Shown here: positions 8,948-18,557 of the stretch, in pieces | Position numbering within the stretch: position 1 is the stretch's first letter | Layout: every line of letters starts with the position of its first letter | From: Flavobacterium ajazii | GTDB lineage: Bacteria; Bacteroidota; Bacteroidia; Flavobacteriales; Flavobacteriaceae | DNA length: 64,000 nucleotides | Direction of reading: 5' to 3' | Assembly (NCBI RefSeq): GCF_010614725.1 | Contig: NZ_JAAEHL010000003.1 | Span: forward strand, 1-64,000 | Program-made: the position numbers and the translations under genes | The notes under the pieces: model-generated | Told to the model about the DNA's origin: nothing | The model's input: the letters and a program-made list of their open reading frames with translations, nothing else | Databases searched by the model: none

Positions 8948-10942
8948 ATGAAGAAATTTATTTTACTAATAATAACAGTCATGTCTTTTTTAAGTTTACA
9001 TGCTCAAAAACCATATGAGTTAGGCAGTAGTCAAAAAATTATTGATAGTTTAAAGACAATTTTAGCAAAAGAAAAATCAGATAGCTTACGAAGTATTATT
9101 TATTTTGAACTTTCACGGCTTTATATTGGGATTGATTTAAAACAGGTCAAAAATAACTTATCAGAGGCTAAGAAATTAATTCATGGCAATCCGTATTTGA
9201 AAGATGTTTCTTATTACTATAATGCCCCGTATAGCTATTACACTTCAAAAAACCTAGATACTTATTTAAAGGATTTAATTGTTATAAATGAAAAATTATT
9301 AAAATACAATATTCCTGAAGCCAAGATCTTAAGATTAAAAACACTAATCAACTTAAGTGTAATTCAAGGCTGGAAAAACAATGAGTTGGAATCGAAAAGG
9401 ATTCAAATTGAAGAAGCTATTCCTCTTGCAAAAAGCATTTATAATAATGAACTATTAGGCACAATTTACCTCTCTCTTGCCAAAACTTTTTTTAATGAAA
9501 ATAATTTGGACAAAGCCGAATATTATGGTAATCAAGCAATAAAAATTATTGAAAGTAGAAAATTGAAATCCTCTAAATATGACGAAAATCTATTCTTAGC
9601 TTATATATCTTATGCAGAAACTCTTTCACTTAAAAAAAAGTTTAATGAGTCTGAAAATATTTTAGATAAAGCGAATCATTTACTAAAGCATTATCCAAAT
9701 TCAAATTTATATTGTAATTATTACTATACAAAAAGTTTCATAGAACTTAAAAGAAGTAACTATTTAAAATCACTTTTCTATGTAAATGAAGGGATAAAAA
9801 AAGCAACCACATTTGAAGACTTTTTTTTTGTTTATAGACTGAAATTATTAAAAATTGAATTACTAAGACACCAAAAAAAATACCTTGAGGCTAAAGTTCT
9901 AATGGCTCAGGTTTTAGAAAGTGAATACCAGCAAATAGATGAAAAAAGAGATAATTATAAAGAGATTGCATTTTTCTGTAAGCAGCTCAAAGATTTTTCA
10001 AATTCTGTAAAATATTATGAAAAATACATTGAATTAAGTGATAGTTTGAATGCTACCAAAACAAATAATAACATAATAGAACTCGAAGCCAAATACGATA
10101 ATTCAGAAAAGCAAAAGAAAATTATTAGCCTTGAAAAAGAAAAACAAAAGGCAACACTTATTGCTGAAAACACTAGATTGTATAGTGTAATGTTTGGCTT
10201 GTTATCTTTAATTTTATTATTGGTTATATATTTTCTTTGGCAAAATGCGAAGGCACAAAAATTATTGACATTAGAAAAGGATAAAAATTACAATCAGAAA
10301 CTCTCTTTTTTAAAAACTCAAAAAGAAATTGAAGTAATGCAAGCAATGATTGATGGTGAAGAAATAGAGCGTAAAAGAATTGCACGAGAATTGCACGATG
10401 GAATTGGAAGTAAACTCTCTGCACTAAAGATTTTAATGTTTCGATTTAACAATAAGCAGATTAGCAATGATAATTTGGCTCAATTTAATGAATTACTAAG
10501 TACATCAATTACTGAATTAAGACAAGTTTCCTATAATTTAGTCCCAGAATCACTTTTAAAATTAGGCTTAGAAAATGCTTTAAGCGATTTATGTTATCTT
10601 TTACATTCTGAAAAAGTAAAAATAGAATTCCAAGTGTTTAATATTACAAATACAATTCCTATTTCGATTCAAATAAATATTTACAGAATTATCCAAGAAT
10701 TATTAAATAATGCTTTAAAGCATTCAGATTGTTCTGAAATTCTAGTTTCATGTAGTCAGAATGAAGATTCGTTTTTTATTTCGGTAGAAGATAATGGAAA
10801 AGGGTTTGATGTTTACAGTATTGAAAAAAAAACAGGGTTAGGAATAAAAAACTTAAAAAACAGAGTAGAATTATTTAGTGGAGCATTCAATCTTGAAAGC
10901 AATAAATCAGGAACTTATTATAATATTGAACTTAAAATATGA
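8948..10942 (+). CDS. TPR-domain sensor histidine kinase (HisKA_3 type)
   Basis: 664 residues. Signal peptide (1-19, ending LHAQ), a periplasmic helical-repeat region of TPR type (about 30-390), a coiled linker, one membrane helix (about 413-432, VMFGLLSLILLLVIYFLW), then a cytoplasmic kinase. The phospho-acceptor is His483 in ARELHDGIGS, the NarX/DesK-type H-box. The ATPase domain shows the N-box QELLNNALKHS, DNGKGFD and GLGIKNLKNR. It signals to the next gene, with which it overlaps by 4 bp (ATGA), so translation is coupled. The input signal is unknown. Such TPR kinases are common and diverse in Flavobacteriia. Confidence 0.93.
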   Translation: MKKFILLIITVMSFLSLHAQKPYELGSSQKIIDSLKTILAKEKSDSLRSIIYFELSRLYIGIDLKQVKNNLSEAKKLIHGNPYLKDVSYYYNAPYSYYTSKNLDTYLKDLIVINEKLLKYNIPEAKILRLKTLINLSVIQGWKNNELESKRIQIEEAIPLAKSIYNNELLGTIYLSLAKTFFNENNLDKAEYYGNQAIKIIESRKLKSSKYDENLFLAYISYAETLSLKKKFNESENILDKANHLLKHYPNSNLYCNYYYTKSFIELKRSNYLKSLFYVNEGIKKATTFEDFFFVYRLKLLKIELLRHQKKYLEAKVLMAQVLESEYQQIDEKRDNYKEIAFFCKQLKDFSNSVKYYEKYIELSDSLNATKTNNNIIELEAKYDNSEKQKKIISLEKEKQKATLIAENTRLYSVMFGLLSLILLLVIYFLWQNAKAQKLLTLEKDKNYNQKLSFLKTQKEIEVMQAMIDGEEIERKRIARELHDGIGSKLSALKILMFRFNNKQISNDNLAQFNELLSTSITELRQVSYNLVPESLLKLGLENALSDLCYLLHSEKVKIEFQVFNITNTIPISIQINIYRIIQELLNNALKHSDCSEILVSCSQNEDSFFISVEDNGKGFDVYSIEKKTGLGIKNLKNRVELFSGAFNLESNKSGTYYNIELKI

Positions 10943-11577
10943 ATACTTCCAAAAAAATAAAAATAGCAATTTTAGATGATCATCCTTTAATAATAGAAGG
11001 ATTAAATCTACTTTTTTCTAAATCTGAAGATTATGAAGTTATTTCTGGATTTACCAATAGTACCAGTTTATTTAATTTCAAAAAACTAAATTCAATTGAT
11101 ATTTTGTTGCTTGATGTCTTTTTAAAAGATGATAATGGAATAGATGTATGCTTAAAAGTTAAAAAATACAATCCAAAAATAATTGTATTAGGAATGAGCA
11201 GTCAGTCTGAAAGAAGTATTGTTTTGCAAATGATAAAAAATGGAGCAAATGGATATTTATTAAAAAGTGCCAATCTGGATGAGTTTATTTATTGCATAAA
11301 AAATGCAATAGAAGGTAAAATTGTTTTCAGTAAAGAAGTTGAGACATTAATGAATATAGCCCATTTTTCTGACTTAAAAAGTATTCCTAGACTAACCCAG
11401 AGAGAAAAAGAAATTTTACAACTTTTAATTCAAGGTAAATCAACTCAAGAAATATCAGAAATTTTGTTTTTAAGTTTTTTAACAGTACAAACACACAGAC
11501 GTAATATGTTAAATAAATTTCAACTTAAAAATGCAGTTGAATTAATAAATTTTGTAAATCAAAATGGATTGTTATAG
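10939..11577 (+). CDS. LuxR/NarL-family response regulator
   Basis: 212 residues. Receiver domain (about 1-125) with the acidic pair in ILDDHP (13-14), the phosphorylation site Asp59 in DILLLDVF and the conserved Lys in GYLLKSA. The C-terminal LuxR-type helix-turn-helix (about 148-212) reads LTQREKEILQLLIQGKST and TVQTHRRNML. It is the cognate regulator of the overlapping kinase. Candidate binding sites are the palindromes at 8794-8809 and 11865-11880. No terminator is visible directly downstream. Confidence 0.93.
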   Translation: MNTSKKIKIAILDDHPLIIEGLNLLFSKSEDYEVISGFTNSTSLFNFKKLNSIDILLLDVFLKDDNGIDVCLKVKKYNPKIIVLGMSSQSERSIVLQMIKNGANGYLLKSANLDEFIYCIKNAIEGKIVFSKEVETLMNIAHFSDLKSIPRLTQREKEILQLLIQGKSTQEISEILFLSFLTVQTHRRNMLNKFQLKNAVELINFVNQNGLL

Positions 11578-12164
11578 TTGAGAGTTACTTTTGTCTTATC
11601 ACAATTTTCAGTGATACTGTTATTGGCATTATATCATAAAGTATGTAAGTGAAAAGATGTTATGTTCGTCAAACTCTAACACCTACATTGAATAACAAAT
11701 CCGAGATCTCTACAATTTTGAGGTTTTTGCTTCTTCCATCTCAATGATAACCGAAAACGTACTACGTCACCATTGCCTGTCCAAAAATACCCTTAAAATC
11801 TGTTTGTTTAATCGCTTAGCTAAATAGTCATTAAATCAAAGTAGGTCACAATAATTGAATAAATTACCTAAAATCAGGTAGATAAATTTACTTGTTATTG
11901 GGTATATCAGGAGAGTACTAGAATCTATACATTTGAAAAATGGGTCTCAGAAAAAACGATATTTATTTAATCATAAAATTCATGAAAGTAAAAGCTATCG
12001 CTCTGAATAAAGAAGCTAATCGTAGACAAGGAGAAAATAAATGAATTAATAGTTTTTTTGTAAATGAATTAATTTTAAACACATTAAAATGTTCGTTAAA
12101 TTATTGAGCAGCAATAAAAAAATAGAGGTTGCTATAACCAAGATATTTAATTTCTAAATCCAAA
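11578..12164. other. 587-bp non-coding stretch with a palindrome and a promoter-like element
   Basis: At 11865-11880 TACCTAAAATCAGGTA nearly repeats the operator-like palindrome at 8794. It is followed at 11928-11935 by TACATTTG, a -7-like match. Just after that, a 34-codon frame runs from ATG 11940 to TGA 12044 (MGLRKNDIYL... RRQGENK). It may be a short peptide, a leader or chance; I do not call it a gene. Nothing else is recognised. Confidence 0.4.
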
Positions 12165-12611
12165 ATGAAATCAATATTCGATAATACAACAAGAGTAGAA
12201 TTAATTAATAGGATAATGACTTTAAATGACAGTTCTATTCGTCAATGGGGAAAGATGAATATTCATCAAATGATAAAGCATTGCATTCTATGTGAAGAAA
12301 TGTATTTGGGAAAAACTAAATACAAACGTAGTTTTATTGGATTCCTATTTGGAAAAATTGCATTGAATATATTGATAAAAAATGAAAATCCTAAAAAAAA
12401 GAACTCCCCAACAAAGGTTGATTTTAAGAACTTTGAACTATTAGGGAATATTGAAACAGAAAAATTGAAGTGGATAAAACTTGTTCAAGAATATGAAACT
12501 TACACTGAAAAAGAATTCATTCATTGGTTTTATGGAAAAATGACCAAATACCAGATAGGAATATCAGTTTACAAACATATCGACCATCATCTTAGACAAT
12601 TTAATTCCTAA
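12165..12611 (+). CDS. DUF1569 (DinB-like) protein
   Basis: 148 residues, no signal peptide. The opening (LINRIMTLNDSSIRQWGKMNIHQMIKHCILCEEMYLG) and closing (FIHWFYGKMTKYQIGISVYKHIDHHLRQF) match the four-helix DUF1569 family. That family resembles DinB/YfiT folds and keeps widely spaced histidines; here His in NIHQMIKHC and in KHIDHHLRQF could form a metal site. The biochemical role is not known; DinB-fold proteins are often thiol transferases or stress-induced. It starts a run of unrelated small rightward genes and precedes the membrane protein by about 85 bp. Confidence 0.75.
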   Translation: MKSIFDNTTRVELINRIMTLNDSSIRQWGKMNIHQMIKHCILCEEMYLGKTKYKRSFIGFLFGKIALNILIKNENPKKKNSPTKVDFKNFELLGNIETEKLKWIKLVQEYETYTEKEFIHWFYGKMTKYQIGISVYKHIDHHLRQFNS

Positions 12612-12695
12612 CTTAAATTGATTTTGTAACAAGAAATGCGTTTAGCTGACTTATTTATAAGGACAATTATTAATTTACTTAATAAAGATAATTCT

Positions 12696-13259
12696 ATGAC
12701 AAAAAAAACATTTAGCAAAATAGTAATATTTTTTACACTATTTACAATAACTGGAATTTTAGGATTAACACTTTGGGATTATTTTCATGGTGGTGTACCA
12801 GGACATAACCTCTTAAAAAGAAAAGATTTGCCAAAAATTTCAAATTGGTGGGGATTATTATCAATTCCATTAGTAACCTTTATTTCATTAAAAAGAATTG
12901 AAAAGCGAATCGACTTTAAAACAGATTTCACTAATCAAATATTTTTTAAAAAACATATTGTGCCATTTTTAATTGCTCTTGTTTATGGTATTTTTATAGT
13001 TGTATTTTCTTCAACAGGAAATTCTAAAATATCCTATTCAATGTTTTTAATTCTATTTGTGGTAGCATTATTTGTTCCTATCTATAAATCAGAATATTTT
13101 TTAGGGTTTGTTCTTGGACTTACTTACACTTTTGGTGGAGCTCTGCCTGTAATCATTGCACTTGTTTTGTCAACTGTCTTCTATCTTTTGTTTAATTACA
13201 TAGGACCAATTTTCGTATTTATTGGAACTAAAATTGGAGTTTTTGAAAAAGGTAAATAA
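12696..13259 (+). CDS. Integral membrane protein, unknown function
   Basis: 187 residues from ATG 12696 (MTKKTFSKIVIFF); an in-frame ATG at 12636 would add 20 residues. I prefer the later start because the first membrane helix then begins at once and an A-rich leader precedes it. About five hydrophobic segments are visible: about 8-27, a weak one after NWWGLLSIPL, PFLIALVYGIFIVVF, YSMFLILFVVALFVPIY, and a long C-terminal pair around VLGLTYTFGGALPVIIALV. A soluble patch HGGVPGHNLLKRKDLP follows the first helix. I do not recognise a family; no transport or enzymatic signature is visible. Confidence 0.65.
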   Translation: MTKKTFSKIVIFFTLFTITGILGLTLWDYFHGGVPGHNLLKRKDLPKISNWWGLLSIPLVTFISLKRIEKRIDFKTDFTNQIFFKKHIVPFLIALVYGIFIVVFSSTGNSKISYSMFLILFVVALFVPIYKSEYFLGFVLGLTYTFGGALPVIIALVLSTVFYLLFNYIGPIFVFIGTKIGVFEKGK

Positions 13260-13340
13260 TTTAATGAGAAGCAAACGATTAAAATTATAAACAACAATAT
13301 TAATGTCCAAAAGTCATAATTAATATTTAATACAAATAAA

Positions 13341-13715
13341 ATGAAAAAATATACTTTACTCTTCCTCTTATTTTTTACCATTAACTTCATATCAACTTAT
13401 AGCCAGTCTGGCACAAGTAAAAATATCAGCATATCCGAAAGTACTAAATATATTTATTGCGAACTGGTGCAGCAGGATGTATATCGGCTTGACGGAGTAC
13501 GAACAACCATATTTCTAAATTTTGGCTCCAAATCAGAATACAAAAACCAGACTACAGAAAGCGATTTTATAAAGTTGCAAAAAGACGGAATGGACGCTTT
13601 AAACTATATGAGCGAAAATGGCTGGGAGGTCGCTTTTAAAAACAGTAGAGAAGCTGGTTCTGCAACTATCGAAACCATTTATTTATTACGAAGGAAACCT
13701 TTAGAAGAAAAATAA
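13341..13715 (+). CDS. Small exported protein, unknown function
   Basis: 124 residues. Signal peptide (1-21, MKKYTLLFLLFFTINFISTYSQ, cleavage after YSQ is likely). The mature part has a short strand (KYIYCELVQQDVY), a stretch FLNFGSKSEYKNQ, a helix (DFIKLQKDGMDALNYMSENGWEV) and a final strand (TIETIYLLRRK). The pattern of strand, helix with NGWEV, then a hydrophobic strand resembles small DUF4177-like proteins, but I would not assign it firmly. It stands alone between the membrane protein and the acetyltransferase. Confidence 0.65.
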   Translation: MKKYTLLFLLFFTINFISTYSQSGTSKNISISESTKYIYCELVQQDVYRLDGVRTTIFLNFGSKSEYKNQTTESDFIKLQKDGMDALNYMSENGWEVAFKNSREAGSATIETIYLLRRKPLEEK

Positions 13716-13761
13716 TATTTTAATAGTATTTTAGAAAAAATATTACTTAAAATTTAATTAT

Positions 13762-14220
13762 ATGATTTTTAGAGAAGCAACAGTTGATGATATTGACAAC
13801 TATATGGTTGTGAGAATGGCTGTAAAGGAAAATGTATTGAATAATCCAGCGTTAGTACCAAGAGAAGACAATGTGGAGTATTTAACAAAATATGGAAAAG
13901 GTTGGGTATGTGAAATTGATAATGTAATTGTTGGTTTTTCAGTTGTAGGATTGACGCAACACAATGTTTGGGCTCTTTTTGTGCTTCCAGAGTTTGAAGG
14001 AAAGGGTATTGGCAGAAAACTTCACGATATTATGATTAATTGGTATTTTAAACAGACAAGTGAAACTATTTGGTTAGGGACAGAGCAAAATACCAAAGCT
14101 GAAATTTTTTACAAAAACAGAGGTTGGACAATTGTAGGAATGCACGGATCTGACGAAACGAAATTTGAAATGGCATTTGAAGATTGGCAGAGAATAACAA
14201 CGGACCACCGACATCAATAA
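13762..14220 (+). CDS. GNAT family N-acetyltransferase
   Basis: 152 residues. It opens with IFREATVDDIDNYMVVR, the typical first strand and helix of GNAT enzymes. It carries the acetyl-CoA binding motif A, ALFVLPEFEGKGIGRKLHD (about 70-90), with the G-K-G-I-G-R pyrophosphate loop, and motif B around AEIFYKNRGWTIVG. Such enzymes move the acetyl group of acetyl-CoA to an amine; the substrate cannot be read from sequence. It stands alone and is the last intact gene before a 1.7-kb decayed region. Confidence 0.88.
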   Translation: MIFREATVDDIDNYMVVRMAVKENVLNNPALVPREDNVEYLTKYGKGWVCEIDNVIVGFSVVGLTQHNVWALFVLPEFEGKGIGRKLHDIMINWYFKQTSETIWLGTEQNTKAEIFYKNRGWTIVGMHGSDETKFEMAFEDWQRITTDHRHQ

Positions 14221-14864
14221 CTGTTGCAGGTGTTCCGTTTTTGAATGATAATAAAACAATAGACATAAAAGTGACTCTATCTTTTTACAATACTAATATA
14301 ATGTGGATTTACAATTTTTATCAAATGCAACCAACCTTAAACTATTAGTAGCAAATCTGACAGGAGTTGTGATAGAAACCTCTCTCTGAATTTTTTAAGA
14401 GATATTACAGGTCCTTACCGAAACTTGAACAATAATAAAAAGCTATAATACAAGAAAAAAGTAATTGTAATTTCTTTGATATTTCTATTTATCCTTTTTT
14501 GACAAAATCACTTCCATAGGAAACAGACTATAAAGCATTTTTTCCAGAGTGCCTATGTTCAAAAAGTTCTAAGAATTTTAAAGATGATGAAAAGTACAAA
14601 CGAAATTTAAGAAAACACTTTAAGCAACGACCTTTTGTTTTTCATATATTAAAAAGATAACTTAATTGTAATATACAATTAAGTAGAATAAAAATTACTA
14701 TATTTGAGTATATTTAAATTTTTGGAAGATTTAGATTCAAAATAAAAGCTCTGTTATTCTTAAATTCAGGGCTTTTATATCATTTATTTTATATCAAAGA
14801 AGCGGAAAAAATGAGACCATCAATATCTTTGATACCAAATAACTTCTCTTAAAATCCTTTTTGT
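14221..14864. other. Non-coding stretch with gene-remnant-like frame and hairpins
   Basis: No intact gene. A 46-codon frame without a start (14520-14660) has protein-like composition (ETDYKAFFPECLC..., RPFVFHILKR) and may be the tail of a lost gene. It is followed by a perfect 11-bp-arm palindrome at 14660-14684 (ACTTAATTGTA/TACAATTAAGT). A second hairpin at 14742-14778 (12-bp arms, one mismatch) resembles a terminator. Confidence 0.4.
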
Positions 14865-14994
14865 ATAATAGCTCAATAAAATTAGAATTCACTTTTAATT
14901 CTCAATACAAATTTATTTAGTTATAATAAAAAAATTGACTATTATTAATCTAATAAAAAACGGATTTTTAGTTAATTTTTATTATTAAAGATAC

Positions 14995-15677
14995 TTAGTA
15001 TTTTGTTTTTAAATACTCTCGAGATGTACAACCAATTTCTTCTTTAAAGGTACTTGAAAAGAAGTCCGTGAAGAAAATCTAACTTTATCTCCTATTATAT
15101 CAAGCGTTAACGAATCTAAAAGACACCTATCTTCTATTAGCTTTTTCATCTTCTATACTCAGTTTAGTACGTATTTTTGTCAATTTAACTTTAATATACT
15201 ATTGAAACAATAATAAAGATGATGTTTAGGTACGTTCATAGATTAGTAAAGTCATTCTATTGAAAAATAAACATTTAGAAAAATTTTACTCATTTTTAAT
15301 GTAATCTAAAATCGATTGAGATAATTCAATAAATCTTAATTCAATATCTTTTTGTAGGAGGCTTTTTGGGTAGATTTTTTTATCTAAAGCATCTGACATT
15401 TAGGCTAAAAAACTCTTAAAAAATCATTCGCTCTTATAGGCTGTATTTTTTCATTTTGTTGTAGAAAATAATCATTTATATTTCTTCTAGCGGTATTGCT
15501 ATAAAACACAGCCGTTAAAAGATACTTTTTGATAAAAAACAACACATTGTGCATTAAACGAGGAAAGAACATAAATAAAACCTAGTCAAAAAATATAGAG
15601 TTACGGTTGATGCTCCAATTATGGTAAGTCATCAAAATTGCTATAAAAATAGTAAATACAGAAATATAGAGTACTAC
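14995..15677 (-). pseudogene. Decayed copy of the membrane-anchored AraC regulator
   Basis: Read leftward, this stretch aligns with the intact regulator at 21477-22727 through the whole HTH-coding end. It matches again at the N-terminal end and in the upstream sequence to about 15870. The stop position matches (14995-14997), but there are stop codons and indels. The start codon is lost (GTACTAC where the intact gene has GTGCATC). About 565 bp coding the middle membrane helices are missing, joined near 15490. Downstream homology extends to about 14865. It is upstream of and divergent from the helical-protein gene, just as the intact copy is divergent from the giant surface-protein gene. Confidence 0.88.
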
Positions 15678-15967
15678 AAAGTTATTTTTTTTAACTTATA
15701 AATTATTGGCTTTTATGTTCTTAAAAGTTAAAAAATGCAGTTTTAAAAACAAGATTTTTTAAAATCAACAATGCTTGCTTTTTTCAAACCAAATATAAAA
15801 ATATAAGATAATAATTGTTAAAAATATTTTCCATGCCAAATTCTTCGTTTTTGGACAATATTGAAGTGTAAAACATTATTTTGTAGGAAGATTTTACTTT
15901 TTTTTTGTGAGTACAAAAATCAATCCCATAGGTAGGTTTAATTTTAAAAACAAATAAAGCGAAAACA

Positions 15968-17617
15968 ATGAGTAAAATCTACATAAGTAATAATCTAAGA
16001 GAGGACGTATACGTAATTGCCACAAAAAACACAGATTGGTTATTAGCAGATGTTGGTTTTGATACGATATCACTAGCCGCTAGCCTTGCTACATTAAATG
16101 CACCTGTTGCTATTAATTCGTTAAAAACTTTGTGGACTGCATTTAGTTATATCAAAACCATAGGTAAAGCCACCTATTTTCCAGCAGGAGTAGCTGTAAA
16201 AATATTTGACCAACTTCGTCCAAACGCAATAAAGATACCCTCACACGAATTTAAAGAAGTAACTAGTGACACTATATTGAAATACACATCTATAAGTGGC
16301 ATTTTCTCTGAATTGGGAGCTTCAAACAAAACATTATTTATTTATACCAAAAACTTTCAATTCAGTACTACGTTCAATACAAATGATAACGATTCTTGGA
16401 TTGTTATGGAACAAGGAGTTGTGAAAGCGAAATTTGGCACACTATGGCAACCAGAAGATAAAATTTACACTTTTAAATACGATAATATGGAAAATACAGA
16501 TCAAGTTGTAAAAGCAATTTCAGATTTAAAAACAGTTCGAAAAGATTATGATAGTCTTTTAAATAAGATAGAAAACGAGACGTTTTCAATATCAGCTTGG
16601 ATTGGTGATAATGTGTTTAGACCCGATAATCCAGAGAGAAAGAAAAATGCAATAGAAGCTATAAAAGGAAAGGATGGTATTATAACAAATATTGACATTG
16701 TTATTGACGAGTTAGATAAATTAAAAGATCTTTTGAAAGGAGATATTCAACAAATAATAAACAACTATGAGTCATGGAAAAAAGATGTTAATATTCAACT
16801 AGTATCCTTAAGTTTAACTGTACCAGCATTTCAGGATTCATTCACAAAATTTAACACAATTGATACAGTCGTTGGTATAGGAATAGGAATCTCGATATTT
16901 GCTGCACCTATTCTACCAATTGCATTAGCACTTTTTGGGATTATTGAAATAATTACGGCCATTTTTGCTGCGGAAGAAAGAAAAGATTTTTTTGAAAAAA
17001 TAATGAATGAAACCAAAAAGTCAAATGAAAAAATAAAATCAGTTCGATCGGAAATTAATTCTTCTATGGAAAAAATTAAAACATTCTATAAAAATATTTT
17101 GACAACATTTTATGTTGCAGGATTTCTTACTGAAGTAGAATATAAAAAATTTAAAGAAATTGACACTAGCAAAGATAATGCTTATCATGAATTTACAGAG
17201 TTCATAATAATGCAAAGAACTGAAATGAACAAATGGACTGCTGCCATTAAAATGATAGAAAACACTGAAGAAGATGCTAAAGCTGATAATGAAGAATTTG
17301 ACTTAAATACATCAATACGTTTCGCAGTCGTTAATCTTGATTCTATTACATATTATAATAAAAAAGAAAAAAAAGATATATTAAAAGCAATGTATTTATT
17401 GAAAGATGAATCAAAATCGGTTTCTGAAATTAGCTCTCAAACGGGTATTGAAGCTAAATACATAATAGATGCAAAAGCTGTTAATATGCTATTGCAAGGA
17501 AAAACACCAAGAGAAATTGCCGAGATGTTGAATATAGAAGAAAAGTTAGTTGAAGAACTTTCTAAAAAACACACATCAATTATTGATTTAATATCTAATA
17601 AAGCGTCAGCAGCTTAA
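15968..17617 (+). CDS. Helical protein with a central membrane hairpin (candidate pore-forming toxin)
   Basis: 549 residues, no signal peptide. Residues about 1-165 are strand-rich (YISNNLREDVYVIATKN..., LFIYTKNFQFSTTFN). Residues about 175-300 are long charged helices. At about 302-336 there is a single hydrophobic hairpin (VVGIGIGISIFAAP and LPIALALFGIIEIITAIFA), followed by another long helical coil (about 337-400). The end (about 455-549) has two short HTH-like repeats (SVSEISSQTGIEAKYI; TPREIAEMLNIEEKLVEEL). Long helices flanking one hydrophobic hairpin is the layout of alpha-helical pore-forming toxins such as ClyA, Hbl/Nhe and XaxA. This is an architectural inference, not a sequence match. 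A decayed C-terminal copy lies at 36.33-36.50 kb. Confidence 0.8.
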   Translation: MSKIYISNNLREDVYVIATKNTDWLLADVGFDTISLAASLATLNAPVAINSLKTLWTAFSYIKTIGKATYFPAGVAVKIFDQLRPNAIKIPSHEFKEVTSDTILKYTSISGIFSELGASNKTLFIYTKNFQFSTTFNTNDNDSWIVMEQGVVKAKFGTLWQPEDKIYTFKYDNMENTDQVVKAISDLKTVRKDYDSLLNKIENETFSISAWIGDNVFRPDNPERKKNAIEAIKGKDGIITNIDIVIDELDKLKDLLKGDIQQIINNYESWKKDVNIQLVSLSLTVPAFQDSFTKFNTIDTVVGIGIGISIFAAPILPIALALFGIIEIITAIFAAEERKDFFEKIMNETKKSNEKIKSVRSEINSSMEKIKTFYKNILTTFYVAGFLTEVEYKKFKEIDTSKDNAYHEFTEFIIMQRTEMNKWTAAIKMIENTEEDAKADNEEFDLNTSIRFAVVNLDSITYYNKKEKKDILKAMYLLKDESKSVSEISSQTGIEAKYIIDAKAVNMLLQGKTPREIAEMLNIEEKLVEELSKKHTSIIDLISNKASAA

Positions 17618-17681
17618 TTTTTTGAAGATAGGTTTTTAAAAGAAAAATCAAACAAATAAAGAATTAATTAAAATCATCAAA

Positions 17682-18530
17682 ATGAAAAAAAAATCTATGC
17701 TTCTTTCTCTAGCTAGGGGGAAAACTTTAAAAATTGCATGTCTGCTTTTTTATGGCTTTTGTACGGCACAACTAGTGACTAATAATTGTGATAAAGTAAA
17801 AATTTCTGATGGACTTGCTGTAAAAGTTAACGGAAATTTTAGCAACACCGCAAATGCTGTTCTGGATATTAACGGTACATTAAATATAGACAGTAATTTG
17901 GTCAATAACGGAAGTGTAACAGGAAATGGCATCTTGCTTTATGTTTCTGATTTTACAAATTCTGGTAGTTTTTCGCCTGGTAATTCATCTGCAGGAGCAT
18001 TGGCAATTAACGGTAACTTTAGCAATGGAACAGGTGTTTTAAATTTTAAATTAGCAGGTACTACAGCTGCTACTCAATATGACCAACTAAATATTACAGG
18101 CAATTTTAGCTGTTCTGGAACTATTAATGTAGCTACAATATCGGGATTTACGCCAGCTAGTAATACTATTTTTGAACTTGTTAATGCCTCAAGCCTTTCC
18201 GGAACTTTTGCTACAAAAAATTTACCTGCCAATTGGACTATAGAATACACCGCAACCAAAGCTTTGCTAAAGTATAACGGAAATTTAGCCAATGAAACCT
18301 TTGAAAAAAAAGCGCCAATAGTTTATTTTAAAAACCATGTTTTGTACATAACCTCAGAAATAGCGATACAAGATGTAACTATATATGATGTCAATGGCAA
18401 AAAATTGTTTTATCAAACTAAAATAAAAAACAATGATTATTCAAAAGAATTTCACTTAAATAATGGACTCTATTTTGTACATATTCTCGATGAAAATCAC
18501 AAATTATCAATCAAAAAGGTCATAAACTAA
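17682..18530 (+). CDS. T9SS type A-sorted surface protein with beta-repeat body
   Basis: 282 residues. The N-terminus is a long signal peptide (MKKKSMLLSLARGKTLK then IACLLFYGFCTAQ). The body (about 30-200) has repeated N-G-rich strands (VKVNGNFSNTANAVLDING, NGSVTGNG, LAINGNFSNGTG), like the beta-helix of autotransporter-associated repeats. The C-terminal ~75 residues (YFKNHVLYITSEIAIQDVTI, YDVNGKKL, NNGLYFVHILDENHKLSIKKVI) are a T9SS type A sorting domain, so surface attachment or release is expected. It is 64 bp after the helical-protein gene and 27 bp before the next gene, so probably in one transcript. Confidence 0.82.
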   Translation: MKKKSMLLSLARGKTLKIACLLFYGFCTAQLVTNNCDKVKISDGLAVKVNGNFSNTANAVLDINGTLNIDSNLVNNGSVTGNGILLYVSDFTNSGSFSPGNSSAGALAINGNFSNGTGVLNFKLAGTTAATQYDQLNITGNFSCSGTINVATISGFTPASNTIFELVNASSLSGTFATKNLPANWTIEYTATKALLKYNGNLANETFEKKAPIVYFKNHVLYITSEIAIQDVTIYDVNGKKLFYQTKIKNNDYSKEFHLNNGLYFVHILDENHKLSIKKVIN

Positions 18531-18557
18531 AACAATAAATTCAAAATTACTTATATC

